DNA of 64,000 nt, taken from the NCBI GenBank assembly GCA_000995965.1, contig LBYD01000002.1, positions 248,001-312,000 of the forward strand, written 5' to 3'. The stretch comes from Candidatus Moranbacteria bacterium GW2011_GWC2_40_12 (lineage in GTDB: Bacteria > Patescibacteria > Paceibacteria > Moranbacterales > UBA11712). Positions 40,700 through 49,265 of the stretch are shown here, in pieces. The notes below the pieces were generated by a model that saw only the letters and a list, made by a program, of their open reading frames with translations, did not search any database and was not told the origin of the DNA. Position 1 is the first letter of the stretch. Each line of letters starts with the position of its first letter. Position numbers and translations under genes: made by a program.

Positions 40700-41221
40700 T
40701 CATTCATTGCCTAACTTTAACTCTTTTGCTCTATAATAAATTGCATCACCCGAAACGCCAAAGAATTTTGCCAACCTTGCCCTCTTCCATATATCTCCAT
40801 CGGTTATAGAATTCCACTTATCGCGAAACAGTATCTTGGGCATCAAAAAAGCCGCCGCGAATCTTTCACAGAATCTTTCTTCGCCCCAGGCAGAATAAAT
40901 ATCCCCAGTTGAGAAACCATACTTTAATCCCGAGTTTCTGATTATATGCGCAATTTCATGACATAAGGTGAATCTTTGCCTATATTCCGGTTCCTTGGAA
41001 TTTATCCAGATTTGGAAAATATTTCTCGCAGGATCGAAATACTCAAGTCCCGATGGTTTGAATTCTTTTGAATCGGTATGAGAAATTTTCACTCTTATTC
41101 CAAGATTCTCTTCTGTCCATTTAATCAAGGAAAATTCTGAAGGCATTTCCTCTTTTATGCCGTCGTAAATCGCTTTGGCAATATCTTCTGCATTTAGATT
41201 TATTCCTTCATATGATTTCAT
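40700..41221 (-). CDS. ImmA/IrrE-family metallopeptidase
   Basis: The 173-aa protein has the zinc-binding HEIAH motif at His88 (RQRFTLCHEIAHIIRNSG) and the third-ligand region ERFAAAFLMP about 40 residues later. ImmA/IrrE proteases cut helix-turn-helix repressors, as in phage ICEBs1 or Deinococcus stress response. It overlaps the XRE regulator gene by four bases (ATGA), the normal pair, so the regulator is its likely target. The pair might be a toxin-antitoxin-like or stress-switch module. Confidence 0.9.
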   Translation of the reverse strand: MKSYEGINLNAEDIAKAIYDGIKEEMPSEFSLIKWTEENLGIRVKISHTDSKEFKPSGLEYFDPARNIFQIWINSKEPEYRQRFTLCHEIAHIIRNSGLKYGFSTGDIYSAWGEERFCERFAAAFLMPKILFRDKWNSITDGDIWKRARLAKFFGVSGDAIYYRAKELKLGNE

Positions 41222-41547
41222 ACTCGCTTTCCGAAATTATCGATTAAATCTTCAATTAACTTCACATCAATCTCATTTTTAATTTTGTATTTTTTCCGCA
41301 AATACATTCTTAGAGGAGATGGCTCATTCTGCTCAATGACATTAAGATTATCAAGTATCTCTTTGACTTTAATACCTAATCCTTGAGCAAGTTTTATGAT
41401 TGAATGCAGGGAAATATTTTTTTTGTCAAAATCTCCTTTCTCAATACGCGAAATGAAGGCCTTTGATAAGCTTGATCTTTCGGACAGTTCGTCGATCGTA
41501 AGAGATTTGTTATCCCTATATTTTTTAACAATATTACTTAGTTGCAT
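41218..41547 (-). CDS. XRE-family helix-turn-helix regulator
   Basis: The 109-aa protein has an XRE HTH in residues 8-62 (VKKYRDNKSLTIDELSERSSLSKAFISRIEKGDFDKKNISLHSIIKLAQGLG). The C-terminal part (LRKKYKIKNEIDVKLIEDLIDNFGK) is a likely dimer or protease-sensitive region. It is the first gene of the pair with the ImmA/IrrE protease. A promoter with TTGACA lies upstream. Confidence 0.92.
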   Translation of the reverse strand: MQLSNIVKKYRDNKSLTIDELSERSSLSKAFISRIEKGDFDKKNISLHSIIKLAQGLGIKVKEILDNLNVIEQNEPSPLRMYLRKKYKIKNEIDVKLIEDLIDNFGKRV

Positions 41548-41559
41548 AGAGTATAATTA

Positions 41560-41587
41560 AGTTTATCACAGTGAATATTTCTGTCAA
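41560..41587 (-). promoter_or_regulatory. Promoter of the XRE-ImmA pair
   Basis: On the minus strand TTGACA (41587-41582), 16 bases, TAAACT (41565-41560); ATG 41547 follows after 12 bases. The region between is A/T-rich and may hold the XRE operator. Confidence 0.6.
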
Positions 41588-41666
41588 CTCCCTATAAAAA
41601 AATCGCCGGTTCCCTGACGAAAATTATTAGTTATCTACTTTTTATAGCAACATCAGATTATTAAAT

Positions 41667-41774
41667 TTACCACCGCCTCCGCGATGTGTTCGTTCCAATC
41701 GTGACGGCGATTGTCTTTTTGCCAACTTTGGTCAATTTTCTCACTTCTCTTTCTTCTTTTTTGCTTCTTGCCAT
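41667..41774 (-). pseudogene. Remnant of an AbrB-like small gene
   Basis: The 35-aa frame starts MARSKKEEREVRKLTKVGKKTIAVTIG, the RKLTKVGKKTIAVT pattern of AbrB/MazE-like swapped-hairpin transcription factors in CPR, but stops after NTSRRRW, long before such a domain would be complete. A second frame across the same end reads DWNEHIAEAVVNLII then TGA, so a frameshift or a recombination junction is likely near 41700. Confidence 0.45.
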
Positions 41775-41841
41775 TTTTTTTTAATTACTTACCTAGTTAC
41801 GTAATTATGCAAATATCCTATCTCAAAATCCCACATTTGCC

Positions 41842-41882
41842 AAGAAAAAAACCTTGCCGACTACACGCACAAGGTTTTTCTT
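41842..41882 (-). terminator. Terminator between the 133-aa gene and the AbrB remnant
   Basis: AACCTTG (41850-41856) pairs with CAAGGTT (41870-41876) with runs of A and T on both sides; works on both strands. Confidence 0.75.
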
Positions 41883-41901
41883 AATAGAGTAGGCACTGCA
41901 C

Positions 41902-42303
41902 TTATCCTCTCCCAATCCCATACTTTGCGATGTTCAAAGCGTGCCATCTCCACGCTTTTCGCGTAATTTCGTAAGTGTCAGCTGATTGATTTGCGGGACT
42001 GCGTTTGCGTCCTTTTTTGCAGATAGGTTTCTCCTCCACAAGCCCCAGGCCTTTCATGACCTTCAGGTGTGGGATCGTTTCAGCTTTCAGGTGAAGCCTG
42101 AACTTTCCTCCCTCGCGGGAAAATCCTTCTTTGTCCGCAAAGACAGCAGCTAGTTTGTTTAGTATGTCTTCAAGAACATTAATGGGAATGATGTTTTGAG
42201 TTTCCCACGCTATTTCATTTGGAATCATATAAGCTTCCTCCGTTTCCCGTAGAATATTTCCAGCTCGTTTGAGCGGGTAAGGAACATTTTTTCTTGTCCC
42301 CAT
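41902..42303 (-). CDS. Hypothetical protein with a winged-helix look
   Basis: The 133-aa product from ATG 42303 starts MGTRKNVPYPLKRAGNILRETEEAYMIPNEIAWETQN; the rest (HLKAETIPHLKVMKGLGLVEEKPICKKGRK..TYEITRKAWRWHALNIAKYGIG) suggests a small winged helix with a basic Arg/Lys loop, but no family is certain. An in-frame start at 42390 is longer but lies in what seems leader. It is divergent from ftsK. Confidence 0.55.
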   Translation of the reverse strand: MGTRKNVPYPLKRAGNILRETEEAYMIPNEIAWETQNIIPINVLEDILNKLAAVFADKEGFSREGGKFRLHLKAETIPHLKVMKGLGLVEEKPICKKGRKRSPANQSADTYEITRKAWRWHALNIAKYGIGRG

Positions 42304-42393
42304 CCTATCCCAAAATGGCTGATTTATCAAGAAACTGGAAAGTTTTGACTGAATATGGTAAAATAGGATAGTCTTAATTGCGCAAAACACAAA

Positions 42394-44667
42394 ATGGGCA
42401 GACGCCGAAAAAAAGATAAAAACGGGGAAGAAAAAACAAACGGGCGGGGGAGGACGCCGAGAAATAAAGGATTGAGCGGTGACACAAAAAGAAGCATTGT
42501 CGCTGTTTTTCTCATTGCCTTGGCCATTCTCTCCATTTTCAGCCTTTTTGGAGGAGCGGGAACGTTTGGTGTGTATTTCAACAAAATTTTGTCGCTGGCT
42601 TTTGGTATTGGGCGCTTTCTTCTTCCGATCCTGATGATTGCCGTCGGATTCATGTATTTCCGGCGGGATACCGAGGCTTATTATGTCTTTGTGGCAGCCG
42701 GATTCATTTTATTTTTCGCGAGTGTTCTCGGTATCGTCCATATTTTCAATCCACTTTCCGAAATGCTAGCCGTCGCGAAAGGCGGTTCGGGCGGCGGATT
42801 TTTAGGCGCGGCAACCGCTTATCCGGCTCTCAAATTTTTCGGTTTTTGGGCGGGAGCCATTGTGCTGCTCTCGGTTGCCCTGGCATCTTTGCTGCTTGCG
42901 CTCAATGTTCCATTTCGGGCGCTATTGAAACCAATTGAATGGATGAAAGAAGAGGAAGAGGAGGCCGAAGATGAGAGAGGGGAGGAAGAGCCAAGAGTTT
43001 CTGTTGAAGAAAAAAAGTCTGCAGCGGTGAAAATAAGCGAGATACTAAAAAGAAAGCCGGAAAGAGCGGCAACAGAGAAAAAAATGCCAATTGTGGAAAG
43101 ACAAAGCGGTCCAATCGGATGGAAATTTCCCCCGCTTGATCTTCTGGAAAAAACAACTGGCAAGGCCAAGGCCGGCGATATCGAATCGACCGCAAAAGTA
43201 ATTCAGGAAACATTCAAGAATTTCGGGATCGAAGTCGAAATCGGCGACATCAGTGTCGGACCGTCGGTGACACAGTATTGTTTCAAACCAGCAGCCGGAA
43301 TCAAGCTTTCAAAAATAACGGGACTGAATAATAATCTTTCTCTGGCATTGGCCGCGCATCCAATCCGTATTGAAGCGCCTATTCCTGGAAAATCTCTTAT
43401 CGGAATTGAGGTGCCCAACAAGGTTTCGACAATGGTTCGGCTTCGGAATATCATCGAAAGTTCTGAGTTCGCGGAAAGGAAAACGAATCTCACTTTGGCG
43501 CTTGGGCAGGACGTTGCCGGAAATTATATTCTTGGCGATCTCACGGAAATGCCCCATCTCATGATTGCAGGTGCGACCGGGACCGGGAAAAGCGTCTGCA
43601 TCAACACGCTCATCACGTCACTGCTTTACCAAAATTCGCCTGACGATTTGAAGCTGATTTTGATTGACCCGAAACGGGTAGAGCTGACAGCGTTCAACGG
43701 CATTCCGCATCTTCTCACCCCGACCGTGGTGGATAACGGAAAAGTTGCCAATTCCCTGAAGTGGGCGATCGGCGAAATGGAAAGGCGCTACAAGATGCTT
43801 CAAGAGGCGAGTTCGAGGGATATTTTTTCTTACAACAGCAAGATAAAAGAAGGGCAAACGAAAAAAATAGTAGACGAGGAGACAGGTGAGGTCGTTGGCG
43901 AGGAAGAAGTGAAAAAACTGCCATATATCGTCATCATCATTGACGAATTGGCTGACATTATGGCTAGTCATTCCAAGGAAGTGGAAGCGGCCATTGTGCG
44001 TTTGGCCCAGATGGCGCGAGCGGTGGGTATCCACCTGGTTGTCTCCACACAAAGACCGTCTGTTGAGGTTTTGACTGGTCTCATCAAGGCGAACATTACG
44101 ACGAGAATCGCATTCCAAGTGGCGACGCAAATTGATTCGCGGACCATTCTTGATATGGCCGGAGCGGACAAACTTCTTGGGAATGGGGATATGCTTTTCC
44201 TTTCTGCCCGTTCGCCAAAACCAAAAAGGATTCAAGGAGTTTTTGTTTCCGAATCGGAAGTGAAACGGGTTGTGAAATCAATCAAATCCCAGCTTAAAGA
44301 AGAAGTAGAATACAACGAAGAGATTGTTGCGCCGCAGCGGGTAAGTCTGGAAGGGAAAATGACAGGGGCAGGTTCTTTGAGCGGAGACGATGAAGGCGAT
44401 GAACTCTATGAAGAAGCCAAAGATACTGTTTTGAAATCCGGAAAAGCCTCGGCGTCACTTCTCCAGCGCCGGCTTCGGGTAGGATACGCCCGGGCGGCAA
44501 GACTTTTGGATATTCTGGAGGCCAACGGCATTATTGGGCAGGCGGATGGCTCGAAAGCCAGAGAAATATTGGTTGATAACGGGAACGGATCGAAGCCGGG
44601 ACAGGAAGAACCCCAGTATGAGGATGATTTTTCAGACCAAAAAGCGAGAGACCGTTGGCAAATGTGA
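42394..44667 (+). CDS. ftsK: FtsK/SpoIIIE DNA translocase
   Basis: The 757-aa protein pumps chromosomal DNA at division. It has four N-terminal membrane helices (residues about 33-175), a short linker, a motor with Walker A GATGTGKS near residue 392 and Walker B IVIIIDELADIM near 508, and a C-terminal gamma winged helix (ASLLQRRLRVGYARAARLLDILEANGIIGQADGSKARE). It is shorter than E. coli FtsK, whose linker is very long, and near SpoIIIE in size. Confidence 0.97.
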   Translation: MGRRRKKDKNGEEKTNGRGRTPRNKGLSGDTKRSIVAVFLIALAILSIFSLFGGAGTFGVYFNKILSLAFGIGRFLLPILMIAVGFMYFRRDTEAYYVFVAAGFILFFASVLGIVHIFNPLSEMLAVAKGGSGGGFLGAATAYPALKFFGFWAGAIVLLSVALASLLLALNVPFRALLKPIEWMKEEEEEAEDERGEEEPRVSVEEKKSAAVKISEILKRKPERAATEKKMPIVERQSGPIGWKFPPLDLLEKTTGKAKAGDIESTAKVIQETFKNFGIEVEIGDISVGPSVTQYCFKPAAGIKLSKITGLNNNLSLALAAHPIRIEAPIPGKSLIGIEVPNKVSTMVRLRNIIESSEFAERKTNLTLALGQDVAGNYILGDLTEMPHLMIAGATGTGKSVCINTLITSLLYQNSPDDLKLILIDPKRVELTAFNGIPHLLTPTVVDNGKVANSLKWAIGEMERRYKMLQEASSRDIFSYNSKIKEGQTKKIVDEETGEVVGEEEVKKLPYIVIIIDELADIMASHSKEVEAAIVRLAQMARAVGIHLVVSTQRPSVEVLTGLIKANITTRIAFQVATQIDSRTILDMAGADKLLGNGDMLFLSARSPKPKRIQGVFVSESEVKRVVKSIKSQLKEEVEYNEEIVAPQRVSLEGKMTGAGSLSGDDEGDELYEEAKDTVLKSGKASASLLQRRLRVGYARAARLLDILEANGIIGQADGSKAREILVDNGNGSKPGQEEPQYEDDFSDQKARDRWQM

Positions 44668-44746
44668 TTTGGGGGAGTATAATAAGGGAAAATAAAAAGA
44701 CAACTTAGCAGGCTTGTTTTCGATCCTGCTTTTATTATGAAAAAAG

Positions 44747-44832
44747 TGATTTGCAATTTGTAATTGGTAATTGGGATAAAAAAGAATTTTTGCAGAATAA
44801 TCCGAATTACTAATTACTAATTACTAATTATA
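44747..44832. repeat. AATTACTAATTAC-type intergenic repeat
   Basis: Words such as TTTGTAATTGGTAATTGGG and GAATTACTAATTACTAATTACTAATTA in tandem, the same family as part of 16100-16203. Confidence 0.55.
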
Positions 44833-44837
44833 GTAAT

Positions 44838-45836
44838 TTGCTTCGCAATTTTACTAAGAAAAAAATAAATTCCTATACCCTCGGTGAACAGCTGAAAAAG
44901 ATGCGGAGCGACGGCCGGGTGACTCTTCACGAAGTTTCGCGGGAAACAAAGATTCCAGTTAAATATTTGGCGATGATCGAAGAAGGAGACTCGGAAAATC
45001 TCCCGCCGGATGTATATGTAAAAGGGTTTCTGAAAAGCTACGCTGAATATCTGGGGATTGACCATCAAAAGCTTGTTGCTCTTTATCTGCGCGACAAGGA
45101 TATCAAGAATAATCTTGGAAAGAACGACCGAAAGGAAAAAACGCCCAAGACCTCCCGGTTACCGCGTTTTGTGATTACGCCAAAAATGACCACGGCCGCC
45201 GTCGCAATCATTATTGCTGCCAGCGGATTTTATTACTTATACAGTGAAATTGGCCGTTTTGCCGCCCTCCCGAGGCTTGTTGTCACCGATCCGGCAGGGG
45301 ACACGTCAGTAGAAGGAAATTCTATCACTATTTCCGGTTTCACCGATCAGGACGCGAAACTTACTATCAATGAACAGGCCGTGATGGTGAAGGACAACGG
45401 TGAATTTCAGGAAAATCTTTTGCTTCAGGAAGGCGTGAATTCAATCAACATATCTTCGATGAACAGGTTTGGGAAAACAGCGGTGAAAACATTGAATATA
45501 AGCTCAAACTATAAAAAGCCGGAAATTGCCTTTGATGAAAATGGAGGCGGTGAAGGGCAGGTAAGCGGAGAGCAAGCGAGGAAAGAAGAGGGTGTCGAGA
45601 TTGCCTTGAGAGTAGACGCCAACCCGACCTGGCTTTCCGTCGAAATTGACGGGAAACTTGTTTATTCGGGGACAATGCTTCCTGGAGCGACGCAGAGCTT
45701 CAAAGGCGAGAAGGAAGTCAGAGTAACCAGCGGAAAAGCGAATCAAACCTTCATCCAGGTGAACGGGAAAGATGAAAAAATTTTGGCGGATGATCCGGGA
45801 ATAGTGAGGGATGTATTGTTTGGTCCAAATGATTAA
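44838..45836 (+). CDS. RodZ-like protein with N-terminal HTH
   Basis: The 332-aa protein has a RodZ-type helix-turn-helix (TLGEQLKKMRSDGRVTLHEVSRETKIPVKYLAMIEEGDSENLPPDVYVKGFLKSYAEYLGI), one membrane helix (TTAAVAIIIAASGFYYLY, residues about 116-135), an outside glucodextranase-like beta-rich section (LVVTDPAGDTSVEGNSITISGFTDQDAKLTINEQ) and a DUF4115-like end (WLSVEIDGKLVYSGTMLPGATQSF). RodZ links the cell-shape cytoskeleton to wall synthesis. The start is TTG 44838 without a Shine-Dalgarno site, so it is uncertain. Confidence 0.88.
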   Translation: MLRNFTKKKINSYTLGEQLKKMRSDGRVTLHEVSRETKIPVKYLAMIEEGDSENLPPDVYVKGFLKSYAEYLGIDHQKLVALYLRDKDIKNNLGKNDRKEKTPKTSRLPRFVITPKMTTAAVAIIIAASGFYYLYSEIGRFAALPRLVVTDPAGDTSVEGNSITISGFTDQDAKLTINEQAVMVKDNGEFQENLLLQEGVNSINISSMNRFGKTAVKTLNISSNYKKPEIAFDENGGGEGQVSGEQARKEEGVEIALRVDANPTWLSVEIDGKLVYSGTMLPGATQSFKGEKEVRVTSGKANQTFIQVNGKDEKILADDPGIVRDVLFGPND

Positions 45837-45839
45837 CTG

Positions 45840-45935
45840 TTTTCCAAATAAGAATCTTATACGAATATGCAAATGCAAAAATATTCGCAATTGATAAATT
45901 CGTTAAGCAAAGCGTATTCATAATTCGTAAAAAAA
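45840..45935. repeat. ACGAAT-type intergenic repeat before recA
   Basis: TTATACGAATATGC, AAATATTCGCAATTG, AAATTCGTTAAGC and ATTCATAATTCGTAAAA; related to 10925-10985 and 51680-51716. Confidence 0.55.
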
Positions 45936-45938
45936 TTT

Positions 45939-46931
45939 ATGTCAAAAGAATCTCAAAACAAAGAAACTCTGCTAGAGGATACCGTCAAGGAAATCAAGGA
46001 CCGCTTTGGAGACGGGTCAATTATGAAACTTGGGGATGTGAAAAGAGTTGATGTGGCGGCTATCCCGACTGGTGCGCCATCCCTGGATTTGGCGCTTGGG
46101 ATTGGCGGAGTTCCGCGAGGGAGAATCATTGAAATATACGGCCCGGAATCATCCGGGAAGACGACACTTGCTCTCCATATTGTGGCCAATGCCCAAAAAA
46201 CGGGCTCGGCTGCCTTCATTGACGCGGAGCACGCCCTTGACCCTTCTTATGCCAAAAAAATCGGAGTAAATCTCAATGATCTTTTGATATCTCAGCCTGA
46301 CAATGGGGAACAAGCGCTGGATATCGTGGAGACGCTTGTGAAATCGAACGCCGTGGACGTGATCGTTATCGACAGCGTAGCCGCCCTGACTCCGCAAGCG
46401 GAGATTGAAGGCGAGATGGGAGATAGCCATATGGGGCGGCAAGCGCGACTCATGTCTCAGGCCCTTCGCAAACTCACGGCAATCGGTGCGAAAAGTAATG
46501 TGACCATAATTTTCATAAATCAGATCCGAATGAAAATCGGAGTTGTTTTTGGCAATCCCGAGACAACTACCGGAGGAAACGCCTTGAAATTCTATGCTTC
46601 CGTCCGTATTGAAGTTCGGCGCGCGGCCCAAATAAAAATGGGAGATCAAGTGGTTGGAAACCGGGTAAAAGCAAAAATTGTGAAAAACAAAGTTGCTCCG
46701 CCATTTCAAGTCACTGAATTCGACATCATGTATAACGAGGGCATTTCAAAAGAAGGGGATCTCATCGACACAGGCGTGAAATATGAAATCGTGACTAAAA
46801 CCGGAAACTCTTTTTCTTTTGGCGAGACAAAAATTGGCGTTGGCCGAGAAAAGGCGAAAACATTTCTGCGCGAAAACCCGAAAGTTTACAAAGAAATCGA
46901 AAAAGCGCTCAAAGAAAAGGTGAAAGAATAG
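45939..46931 (+). CDS. recA: Recombinase RecA
   Basis: The 330-aa protein forms filaments on single-stranded DNA for repair and recombination. Walker A GPESSGKTT (about residues 68-76), Walker B VIVIDSVAAL, the L1-region EIEGEMGDSHMGRQARLMSQALRKL and L2-region INQIRMKIGVVFGNPETTTGG are intact. It lacks the long acidic tail of E. coli RecA. It follows the rodZ-like gene and ends at a hairpin. No LexA gene is in the window. Confidence 0.98.
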   Translation: MSKESQNKETLLEDTVKEIKDRFGDGSIMKLGDVKRVDVAAIPTGAPSLDLALGIGGVPRGRIIEIYGPESSGKTTLALHIVANAQKTGSAAFIDAEHALDPSYAKKIGVNLNDLLISQPDNGEQALDIVETLVKSNAVDVIVIDSVAALTPQAEIEGEMGDSHMGRQARLMSQALRKLTAIGAKSNVTIIFINQIRMKIGVVFGNPETTTGGNALKFYASVRIEVRRAAQIKMGDQVVGNRVKAKIVKNKVAPPFQVTEFDIMYNEGISKEGDLIDTGVKYEIVTKTGNSFSFGETKIGVGREKAKTFLRENPKVYKEIEKALKEKVKE

Positions 46932-46944
46932 TTTTCTTCCGGAT

Positions 46945-46976
46945 AAAAAAGCGATCCCGAAATGGCCGCTTTTTGC
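46945..46976 (+). terminator. Terminator between recA and efp
   Basis: AAAAAGCG (46946-46953) and CGCTTTTT (46967-46974) flank a mixed centre; works on both strands. Confidence 0.75.
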
Positions 46977-46997
46977 TTTATATAAAGAATTATTTAT

Positions 46998-47558
46998 TCA
47001 CTTCGCCCTTTCCACATATTCTCCCGTTTCTGTGTTGATTCGGAGAATGTCGCCAACTTTGACAAAGAGGGGGGTATTCACTTTTATTCCGGTTTCGAGT
47101 GTCACTTGTTTTGTTCCGCCGTCAGCAGTGTTGCCGCGGATTGCGGGCGGAGCTTCGACGACGCGCAATTCAATTTTGACGGGCAATTCTATGTTTATCG
47201 GTTTTCCGTTGTAGTTCAGGATTGTTATTTCCGTGCCTTCAAGGAGATATTTCGTCGATCCGGCAAGAACGGCTTGGGGGAGCGAAAACTGTTCATAAGT
47301 CGCGTTGTCCATGAAAAAGAAATTTTCTCCTTCGCGATAGAGATACTGCGCTTTTGTTTTTGAAATTTGGGCTTCTTCTATTTTATCCGCCCCTTGAAAA
47401 GTTTTTTCCATGACCGCTCCGGTATTGAGATTTCTGATTTTTGTCCGCAGCACTGCGCCGGCCCGCCCGGTCTTTGAATGCTGATGAAAAATAACGAGAT
47501 AGGGCTCGTTATTTAGCGAAATATTCTTGCCTGTTTTGATGTCAGGAAGATTTAGCAT
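46998..47558 (-). CDS. efp: Elongation factor P
   Basis: The 186-aa tRNA-shaped factor rescues ribosomes stalled at proline runs. The N-terminal KOW-like domain has HQHSKTGRAGAVLRTKIRNL, with Arg32 at the modification loop (family positions carry Lys34 in E. coli or Arg32 in Pseudomonas), so modification by EpmAB is not expected. The middle and C-terminal OB domains are intact. ATG overlaps the rpsR stop, so it ends the rpsF-ssb-rpsR-efp operon. Confidence 0.96.
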   Translation of the reverse strand: MLNLPDIKTGKNISLNNEPYLVIFHQHSKTGRAGAVLRTKIRNLNTGAVMEKTFQGADKIEEAQISKTKAQYLYREGENFFFMDNATYEQFSLPQAVLAGSTKYLLEGTEITILNYNGKPINIELPVKIELRVVEAPPAIRGNTADGGTKQVTLETGIKVNTPLFVKVGDILRINTETGEYVERAK

Positions 47559-47800
47559 TATTTTATCAAATAAGAAATCAGCGCCATTGCCCGCGCTCGT
47601 TTAACGGATCTGGCAACCATTCTCTGATGCTTCGAGCAATTCCCGGTTCTTTTTGGCGGCATAATCTTGGCCTGGGAACTCATGAACTTCCGGAGGAGAA
47701 GGGTATCTTTATAGTCAATGGCGTCAATTTTGTTGGCACAGAAATAACAAGGCTTTTTGGGCAGCGGCTGGCTGTAATTTAGGTTCATTATTTTTTTCAT
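47558..47800 (-). CDS. rpsR: 30S ribosomal protein S18
   Basis: The 80-aa protein (KKPCYFCANKIDAIDYKDTLLLRKFMSSQAKIMPPKRTGNCSKHQRMVARSVKRARAMALISYLIK) matches S18 across its length. It partners S6 in the 30S platform. A second in-frame ATG four codons later (MNLNYSQ) is possible. It follows ssb in the classical bacterial order. Confidence 0.97.
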   Translation of the reverse strand: MKKIMNLNYSQPLPKKPCYFCANKIDAIDYKDTLLLRKFMSSQAKIMPPKRTGNCSKHQRMVARSVKRARAMALISYLIK

Positions 47801-47811
47801 GGCGTGTAAGA

Positions 47812-48309
47812 TTAAAACGGAATATCTTCAATTTTTACTTCGTCCTGGCTCTCGTCAATCTGGATTGTTGGAATTTCTTCGGGTTGGAGCGGAGCGGGTC
47901 GGGCAGACGAAGTTTGCGGCGATGGAGACGGCTGGGCTTGTCGAGGCGCAGATGGTTGGAAAGAAGAAGTCCCTTGAGGTTTTCGATCGAGCATAATCAT
48001 GTTCTCCATGACTACTTCGGTCATATATCGCTTATTCCCGTCTTGTCCCTGCCAGCTACGGGTTTGAATACGCCCTTCGACAAAAACTTTGCTTCCTTTT
48101 CGGAGATATTGGCCGCAGATTTCGGCCAGTTTTCCCCAAGCGACGATATTATGAAATTCAGCTGATTCCTTTCTCTCTCCGGAATTTGGATCTTTCCAGA
48201 CGCGATTAGTGGCCAGGCCAAAATTAGCAACGGATTGTCCCGACGGAGTAGAGCGCAGTTCCGGATCGCGGGTTATATTGCCAATGAGCATTGCTTTGTT
48301 GAGATCCAT
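47812..48309 (-). CDS. ssb: Single-stranded DNA-binding protein
   Basis: The 165-aa SSB has an OB fold (residues 1-105: MDLNKAMLIGNITRDPELRSTPSGQSVANFGLATNRVWKDPNSGERKESAEFHNIVAWGKLAEICGQYLRKGSKVFVEGRIQTRSWQGQDGNKRYMTEVV), a Pro/Ser/Gln-rich linker and the acidic tip DIPF (EVKIEDIPF) that recruits repair and replication proteins. It lies between rpsF and rpsR, as usual. Confidence 0.97.
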   Translation of the reverse strand: MDLNKAMLIGNITRDPELRSTPSGQSVANFGLATNRVWKDPNSGERKESAEFHNIVAWGKLAEICGQYLRKGSKVFVEGRIQTRSWQGQDGNKRYMTEVVMENMIMLDRKPQGTSSFQPSAPRQAQPSPSPQTSSARPAPLQPEEIPTIQIDESQDEVKIEDIPF

Positions 48310-48312
48310 AGT

Positions 48313-48407
48313 TTTGTGAATTAAGAATTATGAATTGTGAATGGGAATGTAGAATATAGGGAATAAAGAATAGTATATTCTCAATTCTAAATTCTCAATT
48401 CCCAATT
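48313..48407. repeat. AATTCTAAATTCTCAATTC-type intergenic repeat
   Basis: Words such as GAATTAAGAATTATGAATTGTGAATGGGAAT and TCTCAATTCTAAATTCTCAATTCCCAATTC occur in opposite sense and can fold on each other. Confidence 0.5.
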
Positions 48408-48914
48408 CTAGGAGGGTGTTTCTTCCAAAATTTCGCTCAATTTCTCATCAAGCTCGGAAAGAGAGGCCTTGGGTTTGTCCTCATCGATTTTTGTTTCTGC
48501 CACCGGCCCGGCTGGTTTTTCAATCTGTTTAGGACTAGTCGGTTTTTCTTTTCCTCCGCCTGTTCTTGTCTTGGCTTTTTCTTCTTCGAATTTGATTCCT
48601 CCCGATATGATTGGCTTTCCGATTTCTTCGGCTCTGACAACAATATGCCGCATAATATTGCCGTAAAGGCCTAAACGTTTTCCGATCTCGGGAATATTTT
48701 GCCTGTTTTCGTCGTCAAGCGAGAAGCGGACAAAACTGAAAAAAGCGTGGGTGTTTCGCTTGATGGGATAAGCCAGCTTTCTTTTTCCGATGTCCGAAAA
48801 GCCGCCCGAAAGCTTTCCGCCAAGGCTTTCAAGAATTTCAGTGATATCTTTTTTAATGGAGCCGATTTTGTCCTCGTTCGCGACTTGGGTGAAAAAAAGA
48901 AGTTCGTATTCCAC
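48408..48914 (-). CDS. rpsF: 30S ribosomal protein S6
   Basis: The protein from GTG 48914 is 168 aa: an S6 core (MEYELLFFTQVANEDKIGSIKKDITEILESLGGKLSGGFSDIGKRKLAYPIKRNTHAFFSFVRFSLDDENRQNIPEIGKRLGLYGNIMRHIVVRAEEI) followed by a Lys/Glu/Pro-rich tail of about 70 residues. An in-frame ATG at 48983 would add 23 residues encoded by a hairpin leader, which is unlike S6. It heads the operon with ssb, rpsR and efp; S6 binds S18. Confidence 0.9.
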   Translation of the reverse strand: MEYELLFFTQVANEDKIGSIKKDITEILESLGGKLSGGFSDIGKRKLAYPIKRNTHAFFSFVRFSLDDENRQNIPEIGKRLGLYGNIMRHIVVRAEEIGKPIISGGIKFEEEKAKTRTGGGKEKPTSPKQIEKPAGPVAETKIDEDKPKASLSELDEKLSEILEETPS

Positions 48915-48935
48915 TGGATATTTGATAAAAATTAA

Positions 48936-48965
48936 TCCACCAAGAAAGTCCGTTCCGTTGGTGGA
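48936..48965 (-). promoter_or_regulatory. Hairpin in the rpsF leader
   Basis: TCCACCAA (48936-48943) pairs with TTGGTGGA (48958-48965), and TTAATTTTT follows on the minus strand. It could be a terminator-like attenuator. Bacterial rpsF leaders often bind the S6:S18 complex, but the CCG box of that motif is not visible here. Confidence 0.5.
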
Positions 48966-49044
48966 ATTTGGCTCTCTATCCAAAGAGGCGGAGAACCAAT
49001 GGACTTTCCTGATTGTGAAATAAGCCTATCATAGAACCTTTTTC

Positions 49045-49073
49045 TTGGCAAGCCGAAGAAATCATGCTAGGAT
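49045..49073 (+). promoter_or_regulatory. Putative promoter of two small genes
   Basis: TTGGCA (49045-49050), 17 bases, TGC-TAGGAT (-10 at 49068-49073). The first ATG is at 49098. Confidence 0.6.
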
Positions 49074-49097
49074 AAATGCATATAAAAAAAGATTCAT

Positions 49098-49265
49098 ATG
49101 TTCAACGAAGAAAAGGTGAAAAAGGATCTGGAAAAGATGCGGGATATGTATAAAAAAGCCCTCAAGGATCTCAAAGATATTGATGCGAGGCAGGAGGAAA
49201 TCGCGAAAAAAATATATTCAATGCCTAAGCGTAATTTGAATAAAAGAAAAATATGGGAGCAATAG
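49098..49265 (+). CDS. 55-aa charged helical protein
   Basis: The frame starts MFNEEKVKKDLEKMRDMYKK and is almost all charged helix with a basic C-terminus (PKRNLNKRKIWEQ), then TAG. It overlaps the next gene by 13 bases. No family is recognised. Its promoter is a good match, which supports expression. Confidence 0.5.
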   Translation: MFNEEKVKKDLEKMRDMYKKALKDLKDIDARQEEIAKKIYSMPKRNLNKRKIWEQ

